From the NCBI GenBank assembly GCA_021793335.1, contig JAJYSW010000048.1, positions 1 through 16,624 on the forward strand: DNA of 16,624 nt. Reading direction: 5' to 3'. The stretch's first letter is position 1. Each line of letters opens with the position of its first letter. The notes beneath the pieces are model-generated. The model saw only the letters and a program-made list of their open reading frames with translations. It searched no databases and had not been told where the DNA came from. Made by a program: the position numbers and the translations under genes. Below are positions 6,107-13,919 of this stretch, piece by piece. Source of the DNA: Actinomycetes bacterium. Its GTDB lineage: Bacteria > Actinomycetota > Actinomycetes > Mycobacteriales > Micromonosporaceae.

Positions 6107-6907
6107 GTGAAGAGCATCCGTTTCGCCAAGGGCCACGGCACCGCCAACGACTTCGTCATCGTTCCCGACCCGTCCGACGAGCACCGGCTCACCGCCGCAG
6201 AGGTGGCCGCACTGTGCGACCGCCGCTTCGGCGTGGGCGGCGACGGCCTCCTGCGCGTCGTGCCCGCCGACGAACCCGGCCCATCCTCCCCGAAGTGGTT
6301 CATGGACTACCGCAACGCCGACGGCTCGATCGCCGAGATGTGCGGCAACGGCGTCCGGGTGTTCGCCCGCTACCTGCTCGAACAGGGCCTCGCCGAAGGC
6401 CCCGAGATCCCGGTGGCCACCCGCGGCGGCGTCAAGCACGTCCGCGTGACCGGCGAGGAGCTGAGCGTCGACATGGGCCCGGCCTCGTTCGGCCCCACCT
6501 CCCAGGCTGGCATCGACGGCTTCACGTGGTCCGGTCAGGCCGTCTCCATGGGCAACCCGCACCTGGTCTGCCACCTCGGCGAGGACGAGACGCTCGAAGC
6601 GCTCGACCTGCACCGGCGGCCCCACTTCGACCCTGCGGTCTTCCCCGACGGCGTCAACGTCGAATTCGTCGTGGGCGCCGCCCCGCGCGTCCGCATGCGC
6701 GTCCACGAGCGCGGCGTCGGCGAGACCTTCTCCTGCGGCACCGGCGCCTGCGCCGTCGCCGCCGTGGCCCTGCGCCGCGCCGGCAAGGACACCGGCGTCT
6801 GCGAGGTCGAGGTCCCGGGAGGAACCCTCACCGTCACGGTCGCCGATGAGACGATCCACCTCGCCGGGCCCGCCGTCATCGTCGCCGAGGGCACCGCTCG
6901 CGTCTGA
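6107..6907 (+). CDS. dapF: Diaminopimelate epimerase
   Basis: Converts LL- to meso-diaminopimelate, the last step before lysine and the source of the peptidoglycan cross-link residue; a cytosolic, cofactor-independent two-cysteine enzyme. The 266 residues are close to the usual length of about 270-280. The active-site cysteines are Cys79 in MCGNGVR and Cys210 in FSCGTGACA, one in each of the two mirror-image domains. Other marks are KGHGTANDFVIV at the N-terminus, GGDGLL (44-49) and SMGNPHLV (147-154). I chose GTG 6107 because homology begins at its VKSIRFAKGHG; the frame stays open far upstream but that part is antisense to the CobT-like gene. Probably leaderless. In many actinobacteria dapF lies near hflX; here a large NTPase gene and malic enzyme lie between them. 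Confidence 0.96.
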   Translation: MKSIRFAKGHGTANDFVIVPDPSDEHRLTAAEVAALCDRRFGVGGDGLLRVVPADEPGPSSPKWFMDYRNADGSIAEMCGNGVRVFARYLLEQGLAEGPEIPVATRGGVKHVRVTGEELSVDMGPASFGPTSQAGIDGFTWSGQAVSMGNPHLVCHLGEDETLEALDLHRRPHFDPAVFPDGVNVEFVVGAAPRVRMRVHERGVGETFSCGTGACAVAAVALRRAGKDTGVCEVEVPGGTLTVTVADETIHLAGPAVIVAEGTARV

Positions 6908-6958
6908 GGGCGAAACACCACGCCAGAGCCGACGGCGCGGGTCTGCGACACTGAGCCC

Positions 6959-9900
6959 ATGCCTCTCCCGAATCCCCAGGGCGGCCCCGCCCGATCCACG
7001 GACCCCCGCGTCGCCGAAGCCGTCGAGCGGGCCCTGAACGCGGCCGACGGCGAGGAGCTCCAGGCCCTGCTCGATGCCGAGATCGCCCGCCTCGGCGCCG
7101 AATCCGACGATCCGCGGGCCCGGATACGCCTGGCCCTCGAACGGCTCCAAGACGACCTCTTCCACCGGGAGCGGCGGCTGCGCGCCGAGACCGACGAGGG
7201 CCGCCGCCGCGCGGTCCGGCTGCGCATGGCCCGGGAACTCCTCGCCGGTGACGACGAGGCGACGCACACCGCCCGCTGGGAGCGCGAGTCGCCCTACCGC
7301 GGCCTGTGGCCCTTCCGAGAAGACCAGTCCGAGGTCTTCTACGGACGCTCCCGCCTCACCGCCGAGCTCACCGGACATATCGCGGCCTGCCTCGACGGGG
7401 CCGGAATGGCCGTCGTCACCGGGGCCTCCGGGGCCGGCAAGTCCTCACTCGTCCGCGCCGGGCTCATCCCCGCGATCGCCCGAGGCCGGCTTCCCGTCGC
7501 AGGCTCCGAGGACTGGCCGGTCCTGACCCTCACCCCGGGCCCGGCACCCGTCGACGAACTGGCCGCCCGGCTCGCCGAAGTCACCGGTGCCGACGTCGGT
7601 TCCATCCGCAACACCCTGGCCTCCCGGCCCGGCGACGCCTATCTCTACGCCCGCCAGGCGGTCTTCTCCCATACCGACGGGATGCCGCCCGAACGGCGCG
7701 ACCGCGTCCGGGCGAACGGCCGCCTCCTGGTGTGCTGCGACCAGTTCGAGGAGCTCTTCACGCTGACCCGCGACGCCGCGGCCCGGAACGCGTTCCTCCA
7801 GGCCCTGTTCGCGATCGCCTCCGGCGGTGAGGCCGAGGGCAGCGGCCTCGTCGTCATCGGGGTCAGAGGCGACTTCATCGACCGGTGCGCCTCCGTTCCG
7901 GCGCTGGTGCCGGTCCTCCGGTCCCATTCCTTCGTCGTCGGCCCGCCTGAGGCCGAAGAGCTCCGCCAGGTGATCACCGGACCGGCCGCCGCCGCCCGCC
8001 TGCACCTCGACGACGGGCTCGCCGACGACATCCTCGCCGACCTGCGCGCCGCCGCCGGCGGCGGCGGATTCACCGCCGGGGCGCTGCCCCTGCTCTCCCA
8101 GACCATGCTGTCGCTGTGGCAGCGTCGCGACGGCGACCGCCTCACCCGCCACGGCTACACCGAGATCGGCGGTGTCGGCCGCGCCATCGAGGTCGGAGCC
8201 GAACAGATCCACCAGCGCCTCAGCCCGCACCAGCGGGAACTGTCCGCCCGACTGTTCCGCGAACTGACCGTCATCGACCGCCACGGCGAGGCCGCCCGCC
8301 GCCGCATCCGCCGATCGGCCCTCCTGGCCGAGGCCCCCGGCATCGCACCGGTCCTGGAGGCATTCACCGCCGGGCGCCTCATCGTCATGGTCGGCGACAC
8401 GGTCGAGATCGCCCACGATGTGCTCCTGCGCTCCTGGAGACGCCTGGAGACCTGGCTTCAGGCCGACCGGGCGCATCGGGCGCTGTTGACCGAGGTCGCC
8501 GACGACGCCGCCGATTGGGCCCGGCGCGACCGCGATGCCTCCTTCCTCTACCGGGGCGCGAAATTCGAAGCCGCCGAGCGTGCCCGGGGCGCTTGGGTCG
8601 CCGCTCCCGACACCTTCCCCGAGCTCGACACGGTCGTCGAGGAATTCCTCGACGCCTCCCGCCGCGCCGAGAGCAACCGGGCCCGCGCCCGCCGCGCCGT
8701 CACCGCCGTCCTCGCGGTCCTCCTGGCGGCCTCCCTCACCGCCGCCGGTGTCGCCTTCAATCTCAACCGCGTCGCCGAGGCCGCCAATACCGAGCTCACC
8801 GCCGAACGCAACCGGCTCCTGGCGCAGGACCTCGCCGAGGCCAGCGCGGACAACGCCGGCGTCGACGGCGACCTCTCACGGCTGCTCGCCGCCGCGGCCT
8901 GGCGGATCGACCCAGATGATTCCTATGAGGACACCATGGCTCGTGCCCTCGACGACCCGGTCGACTACACCGCCGAGCCCCATGTCGACGACGTCGACCG
9001 GATCGCCTTCGCACCCGGCGGCGAGGCCCTCGTCAGCGGCAGCGAGGGTGAACTCGTCCTGTGGGACGTGCCCGGTCGCGCCGAGGCGGCCCGCGTCGAA
9101 GGGTTCGCCGCCGAGGCCCTCGCCTTCAGTGCCGACGGCACCGAACTCGCCGTCGACACCGGCGACGGCGTTCACCTGCTCGACCCGGCCGATCTGAGTG
9201 AACGCACCGTCGTCCAACTGCCCGCGAACGCCACCGGTTTCGCCTACGGGCCGACGGGCCTCCTGGTCGCCGTCGAATCCTCCGTCATCGCGATCGATCC
9301 GGCCTCACACGACCGGTCGACCGGCCCCTCCTGGGGCATCGGCGACATCGGCTCGCTCGCCTTCAGCGCCGATCTCGGCTCCTACCTCGTCGGCACCGAC
9401 GACGGCGTCTGGTCCGCGACCGGCCTCGACGCCGAACCCGAGCGGATCTGGACCGGCTCGGACGAACGCCGCTTCAGTGACGGCGGCCGATACATGGTCG
9501 AGTGGTCCACCGCCGCGGTTACGCTCATCGACCTCGAACTCGGGCTTCCCGTCCGCACGATGCGGGCCACGGGGCCGATCGCCGACGCCGCCGTCGACGC
9601 CGAGGGCTCGATCATCGCCCTCGCCGTCGGCTCCGAGGTCCGCTATATCCGGACCGAGGACATGACCGACATCGCGGCCTTCGACACCGGATACGCCGAC
9701 GCACGCGATTTCGACGTCCGCGTCGACGCCGAGGGCGCGAAGATCGCCGTCACCGGCCCGGCCGGGACCGAAGTGCGGCGATTCGACGGCGACGGCCTCG
9801 TCGGCGAGCCGCTGTTCGACGAACCCGAACTGCCCGGCCGCCTCGTCCGGTTCCACCCCGACGGCGAATCGCTCATGATCGTCGACGCCGGAAGCCACCG

Positions 9901-10729
9901 TCGCTTCGACCTGGACACCGCAGCGGAGCTCGACGTGCCCTGGGACACCGAGGACTGGATCGCACACGTCTCCTTCAGTCCCGACGGCCGTTGGATCACC
10001 GTCATCGACGGCGAGAACCACTCCGAGGGCACTACGGTCCGGCTCGACCTCGATTCGCACGCGACGATCCTCGACGCCGAGACCGGCGAAGCGCGCCTGA
10101 GGATCGAACCCGTCAACGGGGAGACCGCCATGTTCGGGCAGGACACGGTCGCCTACAGCCCCGACGGCCGGTCCGTCGCGGCCATCGACGAGGAGTCCAT
10201 CCGGATCTGGGATCTCGCCGAGGGCACTATGACCGCCGAGACCGCCGGTGACTTCTCCGCGGTCTCGGCGCTCCGGTACGGCCCCGAGGGCACCCGTCTG
10301 CTCGCCCTCGGCGACGACACGCCGATGGTGTGGGACCTCGACGCCGACGAGGTGCGGGCCATGGACGCGCCGCCCTCGGACGCCTGGTCGTTCTTCGACC
10401 TCGGCGGCAGGGCCACCTTCGGGCCCGGTGGCCGGCACGTGGTCCGGACCTCCGAGCTCGACCGCGCGGTCGAGGTGTGGGACACCGTGACCGGCGCCCA
10501 CCTGCTCTCGCTCACGATGACCGGCGGCTCGTACATGCAGCTCCACGTCCCGGACCACGAGGCGATCCTCGCCCTCGACTCCGACGGCACGCTGTTCCGT
10601 CAGGACCTCGGGTTCCTGGCCGCGCCGTACGAGACGCTGTGCTCCCGTACCGACCGGACGCTCACCGAGGACGAGTGGGCCGAGTACCTGCCCGGTCTCG
10701 CCCTCGGCTCCGTCGAGATCTGCCCTTGA
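6959..10729 (+). CDS. nSTAND1-type NTPase with WD40-like beta-propeller, membrane-anchored
   Basis: A 1256-residue multidomain protein. Residues 1-105 are a charged helical region with no recognised effector or helix-turn-helix. The NTPase begins at SPYRGLWPFREDQSEVFYGR, with Walker A GASGAGKS (155-162, Lys161) and Walker B LLVCCDQFEE (256-265, Asp261). The winged-helix/helical part includes GALPLLSQTMLSLW and GGVGRAIEVGAEQ. A single membrane helix spans about 580-602 after a basic stretch (ESNRARARRAV). Residues from about 670 to 1225 form many degenerate WD40-like blades (AFAPGGEALVSGSEGELVLWD, SFSPDGRW, AYSPDGRSVA...IRIWDL), enough for perhaps two propellers, and the end has the EWAEYLPG...C motif common in this family. 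STAND proteins act as NTP-driven switches; nSTAND families are linked to biological conflict. The positive-inside rule puts the propeller outside the cell. ATG 6959 follows GACACT by six bases, a likely leaderless start. Confidence 0.85.
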   Translation: MPLPNPQGGPARSTDPRVAEAVERALNAADGEELQALLDAEIARLGAESDDPRARIRLALERLQDDLFHRERRLRAETDEGRRRAVRLRMARELLAGDDEATHTARWERESPYRGLWPFREDQSEVFYGRSRLTAELTGHIAACLDGAGMAVVTGASGAGKSSLVRAGLIPAIARGRLPVAGSEDWPVLTLTPGPAPVDELAARLAEVTGADVGSIRNTLASRPGDAYLYARQAVFSHTDGMPPERRDRVRANGRLLVCCDQFEELFTLTRDAAARNAFLQALFAIASGGEAEGSGLVVIGVRGDFIDRCASVPALVPVLRSHSFVVGPPEAEELRQVITGPAAAARLHLDDGLADDILADLRAAAGGGGFTAGALPLLSQTMLSLWQRRDGDRLTRHGYTEIGGVGRAIEVGAEQIHQRLSPHQRELSARLFRELTVIDRHGEAARRRIRRSALLAEAPGIAPVLEAFTAGRLIVMVGDTVEIAHDVLLRSWRRLETWLQADRAHRALLTEVADDAADWARRDRDASFLYRGAKFEAAERARGAWVAAPDTFPELDTVVEEFLDASRRAESNRARARRAVTAVLAVLLAASLTAAGVAFNLNRVAEAANTELTAERNRLLAQDLAEASADNAGVDGDLSRLLAAAAWRIDPDDSYEDTMARALDDPVDYTAEPHVDDVDRIAFAPGGEALVSGSEGELVLWDVPGRAEAARVEGFAAEALAFSADGTELAVDTGDGVHLLDPADLSERTVVQLPANATGFAYGPTGLLVAVESSVIAIDPASHDRSTGPSWGIGDIGSLAFSADLGSYLVGTDDGVWSATGLDAEPERIWTGSDERRFSDGGRYMVEWSTAAVTLIDLELGLPVRTMRATGPIADAAVDAEGSIIALAVGSEVRYIRTEDMTDIAAFDTGYADARDFDVRVDAEGAKIAVTGPAGTEVRRFDGDGLVGEPLFDEPELPGRLVRFHPDGESLMIVDAGSHRRFDLDTAAELDVPWDTEDWIAHVSFSPDGRWITVIDGENHSEGTTVRLDLDSHATILDAETGEARLRIEPVNGETAMFGQDTVAYSPDGRSVAAIDEESIRIWDLAEGTMTAETAGDFSAVSALRYGPEGTRLLALGDDTPMVWDLDADEVRAMDAPPSDAWSFFDLGGRATFGPGGRHVVRTSELDRAVEVWDTVTGAHLLSLTMTGGSYMQLHVPDHEAILALDSDGTLFRQDLGFLAAPYETLCSRTDRTLTEDEWAEYLPGLALGSVEICP

Positions 10730-10754
10730 CGGCCGTGGCCGTCGCCCGCCGGGC
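10728..10754. terminator. Tandem hairpins between convergent NTPase and malic enzyme genes
   Basis: GACGGCC (10728-10734) pairs perfectly with GGCCGTC (10737-10743), starting inside the NTPase stop codon. GCCC (10744-10747) and GGGC (10751-10754) form a second stem directly after it. Both lie in the 39-base gap between two convergent genes and could end transcription from either side. No T-tract follows. Confidence 0.5.
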
Positions 10755-10768
10755 CTGTGAGTCCGGCA

Positions 10769-12157
10769 CTACTGCATGGCCTTCTTGACCGCGGCCGCCA
10801 CGGCCGGGGCCACGTGCGGGTCGAACACGCTCGGCACGATGTAGGTCGCGTTCACCTCTTCGGCCCCCACGCTGTCGGCGATCGCCCGCGCCGCCGCCAG
10901 CGCGGCGTCGTCGTTCCAGCCCCGCGCCTGCGCGTCCAGCAGCCCCCGGAACACGCCCGGGAACGCGAGCACGTTGTTGATCTGGTTCGGCTGGTCCGAG
11001 CGGCCGGTCGCCACGATCGCCGCGTAGCGTGCGGCCTCGGTCGGGCTGATCTCCGGGTCGGGATTGGCCAGGGCGAACACCACCGGGTCCTTCGCCATCT
11101 TCGCCACGTCCGAGCCTTTGAGGATGTTCGGCGCGCTCACCCCGATGAACACGTCCGAACCTGCGACCGCGCCCGATAGATCTCCCGCGTAACCGTCCTT
11201 GTTGAAGTTCTCTGCCAGCCACTGCCATGTCTCGTTGTCGGTCTCCAGCCCTTCGTGCAGCGCGCCGTCCCGGTCCACCGGCACGATGTCGCCGATCCCG
11301 GCCTTGGCCAGCAGCCGCATGATCGCCGTCCCGGCCGCGCCGCAGCCGACGACGGTGGCCCGCACGTCCGCGAACTCCTTGCCGACCACGCGCAGCGCGT
11401 TCGTCAGCGCCGCGAGCACCACGATCGCGGTGCCGTGCTGATCGTCGTGGAACACGGGAATGTCGAGCCGTTCGCGCAGCCGCGCCTCGATCTCGAAGCA
11501 GCGGGGAGCGGCGATGTCCTCCAGGTTGATGCCCCCGTACGTTGGCGCCAACGCCGTGACGATGTCCACGATCTCGTCGGCGTCCTGCGTGTTCAGGCAC
11601 ACCGGCCAGGCGTCGACTCCCGCGAACTTCTTGAACAGGGCCGCCTTGCCCTCCATGACCGGCATAGCGGCCTCCGGGCCGATGTTGCCCAGCCCCAGCA
11701 CCGCCGAGCCGTCGGAGACCACGGCCACGGTGTTGCGTTTGATCGTCAGGCGCCGCGCGTCATCGGGGTTCTCGGCGATCGCCTGGCACACCCGTGCCAC
11801 GCCCGGTGTGTACGCCATCGACAGGTCGTCGCGGTTCTTCAATGGCACCTTCGACTGCACCTCGATTTTTCCACCGAGGTGCATCAGGAACGTCCGGTCC
11901 GAGACTTTCCGGACGTCGAAATCGGGCATTGCCGCGAGGATCTGGGTCACCTGTTCGGCATGCGCGGCATCGGAGGTATCGCACGTGAGGTCCACCACCA
12001 TGCGTTTGCTGTCCGAAGAGACCACGTCGAGGGCCGTGACGATGGCTCCCGCCTGCCCCACGACGGTGGCGAGACGCCCGGCGGCTCCCGGGTCGGCCGA
12101 GAACGCCAGCCGGACGGTGATGGAGAAACCGGCGCTGGTCAGTCGAGCAGAAGTCAT
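10769..12157 (-). CDS. Malic enzyme with N-terminal ACT domain
   Basis: Oxidatively decarboxylates malate to pyruvate with reduction of NAD(P), linking the citric acid cycle to pyruvate and NAD(P)H supply. The 462 residues comprise an ACT-like domain (about 10-85, ITVRLAFSADPGAAGRLATVV), the catalytic domain and the NAD-binding domain. Tyr116 (SMAYTPGVA) and Lys171 (MEGKAALF) are the expected acid/base pair; Glu213, Asp214 (NLEDI) and the Asp pair at 238-239 (FHDDQHGTA) bind the divalent metal; GCGAAGTA (271-278) is the dinucleotide loop. NAD versus NADP preference cannot be read with confidence. The ACT domain suggests allosteric control by a small metabolite, likely an amino acid. The ATG has AAGGAG four bases upstream. 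The gene is divergent from hflX and convergent with the NTPase. Confidence 0.95.
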   Translation of the reverse strand: MTSARLTSAGFSITVRLAFSADPGAAGRLATVVGQAGAIVTALDVVSSDSKRMVVDLTCDTSDAAHAEQVTQILAAMPDFDVRKVSDRTFLMHLGGKIEVQSKVPLKNRDDLSMAYTPGVARVCQAIAENPDDARRLTIKRNTVAVVSDGSAVLGLGNIGPEAAMPVMEGKAALFKKFAGVDAWPVCLNTQDADEIVDIVTALAPTYGGINLEDIAAPRCFEIEARLRERLDIPVFHDDQHGTAIVVLAALTNALRVVGKEFADVRATVVGCGAAGTAIMRLLAKAGIGDIVPVDRDGALHEGLETDNETWQWLAENFNKDGYAGDLSGAVAGSDVFIGVSAPNILKGSDVAKMAKDPVVFALANPDPEISPTEAARYAAIVATGRSDQPNQINNVLAFPGVFRGLLDAQARGWNDDAALAAARAIADSVGAEEVNATYIVPSVFDPHVAPAVAAAVKKAMQ

Positions 12158-12416
12158 GCCACTCCTTGTTAGTCACCACGCTGTGGACTAGGAAATGAAT
12201 GCCGGGGGGCCGAGCGGCCCCGTCGTGTGATCGGGTGCCCGGGTACGGCAATTCTGCCACCGTTGCCGCCGAGCCCGTCCGTGTGTCCGTTCCGGCCCCG
12301 GCCGGACCCACGCCGCGACGGTCCGTGCTTCCTGTCACTTCGCGTGGGGGCCGAGCGTGACAATGAATATTCGCTTTGTATCGCCGAGCCGACGTGTCAA
12401 GCTTGAGGCGATGCAG
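12158..12416. promoter_or_regulatory. Divergent intergenic region, malic enzyme / hflX, with several hairpins
   Basis: About 260 bases with no gene. Inverted repeats: GGGGCC (12206-12211) with GGCCCC (12216-12221) around a four-base loop; TCCGGCC (12291-12297) with GGCCGGA (12300-12306); and CCCACGC (12307-12313) with GCGTGGG (12342-12348). The only A/T-rich patch is 12359-12381, including the palindrome GAATATTC (12365-12372) and TTGTAT (12376-12381), the likely hflX promoter area, though no clean -35/-10 pair is visible. The hairpin at 12206 lies in the malic enzyme leader or promoter. Confidence 0.4.
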
Positions 12417-13919
12417 ATGGAGTACGAGAACTTGAACGACGAACGTCACGCGCCGCTCGCAGCGGCATCCCCGTCCACCGGTGAACTGGACCTGGAGGCG
12501 CGCCAGGCGCTGCGCCGCATCACCGGTCTGGCCTCGGCCGAGCTCGCCGACGTCGCCGATGCCGAATACCGGCGTCTGCGCCTCGAACAGGTCGTCTTGA
12601 TCGGCGTCTGGACCGAGGGCACCGCCGAGGACGCCGAGCATTCCCTGTCCGAGCTCGCCGCTTTGGCCGAGACGGCCGGGGCCCTGGTCGTCGACGGTCT
12701 CGTCCAGCGCCGCTCCAAGCCCGATCCTGGCACGTTCATCGGCTCGGGCAAGGTCCGCGAGGTCAAGGACGTCGTCGAAGCGCTCGGCGCCGACACGGTG
12801 ATCTGCGACGGCGAACTCTCGCCCGGGCAGTTGATCGCCCTTGAGAAGGCGGTCAACGTCAAGGTCATCGACCGCACCTCGCTGATCCTCGACATCTTCG
12901 CCCAGCATGCCAAGAGCGCCGAGGGCAAGGCCCAGGTCGAACTCGCGCAGCTCCAGTACCTTCTGCCGCGTCTGCGCGGCTGGGGTGAGGTCATGAGCCG
13001 CCAGGCGGGCGGCCGGGCCGGTTCGGACGGCGGCGTCGGCCTGCGCGGACCCGGTGAGACGAAGCTCGAAACCGATCGCCGCCGCATTCGCGCGAGGGTC
13101 GCCAAGCTCCGGCGTGAGTTGGCCAAGCTCGCCGTCACACGTGAGACCAAGCGTGATTCGCGCACCCGCAACCGGGTGCCGAGTGTGGCCATCGCCGGCT
13201 ATACCAACGCCGGGAAGTCGAGTCTGCTCAACGCCCTCACCGGTGCCGGGCTGCTCGTCCAAGACGCCCTGTTCGCGACCCTGGACACCTCCACGAGGCG
13301 TGCCCGCACGGCCGAGGGCCGCGAGTACACCGTCTCCGACACCGTCGGTTTCGTCCGTCACCTGCCGCACCAGCTGGTCGAGGCGTTCCGTTCGACGCTG
13401 GAGGAGGTCGCCGAGGCCGATCTCGTCGTGCACGTCGTCGACGGCGCGCACGACGACCCGCTCGGTCAGGCCGACACGGTCCGCGACGTGCTCTCCGAGA
13501 TCGGCGCCGGGGACGTCCCCGAGCTGCTGGTGATCAACAAGCTGGACGCGATCGATCCCGATCGCCTGCTCCAGTTGCGGTCCGATTGGCCGCGCGCGGT
13601 GTTCGTCTCCGCTCGCACCGGCGAGGGGATCGACGGGCTGCGCGAGGCCATCGAGGGGGCGTTGCCCCAGCCTGAGGTGACGATGCGGGTATGCGTGCCG
13701 TACGTGCGCGGCGACCTGGTCTCGCGGGTGCGTTCGCGCGGCGAGGTCCTGGACACCGATCACCGTGGTGACGGAACGGTCATGACCGTCCGAGTCGACC
13801 ACGCACTGGCGGGGGAATTGCACCCCTTCGTCCTTGAAACAGATTTATCTTCCGTGGTCTTGAACATGTCTCGCAGGGTGCCCGTTATCGTGCAGGCGTG
13901 TTCTGGAACACTTGCCTGA
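12417..13919 (+). CDS. hflX: Ribosome-associated GTPase HflX
   Basis: HflX binds the 50S subunit, splits stalled 70S ribosomes under stress and hydrolyses GTP. The 500 residues show the HflX N-terminal domain (PDPGTFIGSGKVREVKD at about 102-118), the linker with LRGPGETKLETDRR, and the GTPase motifs G1 GYTNAGKS (261-268, Lys267), G3 DTVGF (308-312) and G4 NKLD (374-377), followed by the SA motif (FVSARTGEG). ATG 12417 is preferred because GAGG lies eight bases upstream; ATG 12411 is too close to it, and GTG 12357 / ATG 12363 fall in the A/T-rich promoter patch. The last roughly 24 codons (ending SRRVPVIVQACSGTLA) use many A/T third bases and look like an extension past the normal end. The stop overlaps the next ATG (TGATG). 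Confidence 0.95.
   Translation: MEYENLNDERHAPLAAASPSTGELDLEARQALRRITGLASAELADVADAEYRRLRLEQVVLIGVWTEGTAEDAEHSLSELAALAETAGALVVDGLVQRRSKPDPGTFIGSGKVREVKDVVEALGADTVICDGELSPGQLIALEKAVNVKVIDRTSLILDIFAQHAKSAEGKAQVELAQLQYLLPRLRGWGEVMSRQAGGRAGSDGGVGLRGPGETKLETDRRRIRARVAKLRRELAKLAVTRETKRDSRTRNRVPSVAIAGYTNAGKSSLLNALTGAGLLVQDALFATLDTSTRRARTAEGREYTVSDTVGFVRHLPHQLVEAFRSTLEEVAEADLVVHVVDGAHDDPLGQADTVRDVLSEIGAGDVPELLVINKLDAIDPDRLLQLRSDWPRAVFVSARTGEGIDGLREAIEGALPQPEVTMRVCVPYVRGDLVSRVRSRGEVLDTDHRGDGTVMTVRVDHALAGELHPFVLETDLSSVVLNMSRRVPVIVQACSGTLA
13898..13911. promoter_or_regulatory. Inverted repeat GTGTTC-TG-GAACAC upstream of the membrane protein gene
   Basis: Perfect six-base arms around a two-base centre, lying in the unusual tail of hflX and ending eight bases before the next start codon. 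The half-sites are in the opposite orientation to a LexA box (GAAC-N4-GTTC), so it is not an SOS box. It might be an operator or may be chance. Confidence 0.25.

Noticed and set aside
7445..10558. Long minus-strand frames inside the NTPase gene (7445-8476 and 9305-10558)
   Set aside because: Antisense shadows of the nSTAND1 and WD40-like regions, with low-complexity translations.
11760..13823. A 687-codon minus-strand frame spanning malic enzyme and hflX
   Set aside because: Antisense to hflX and out of frame with malic enzyme; both have complete motif sets.
13898..13911. Possible SOS box from GTGTTC/GAACAC
   Set aside because: The half-sites are inverted relative to GAAC-N4-GTTC and only two bases apart, so LexA would not be expected to bind.
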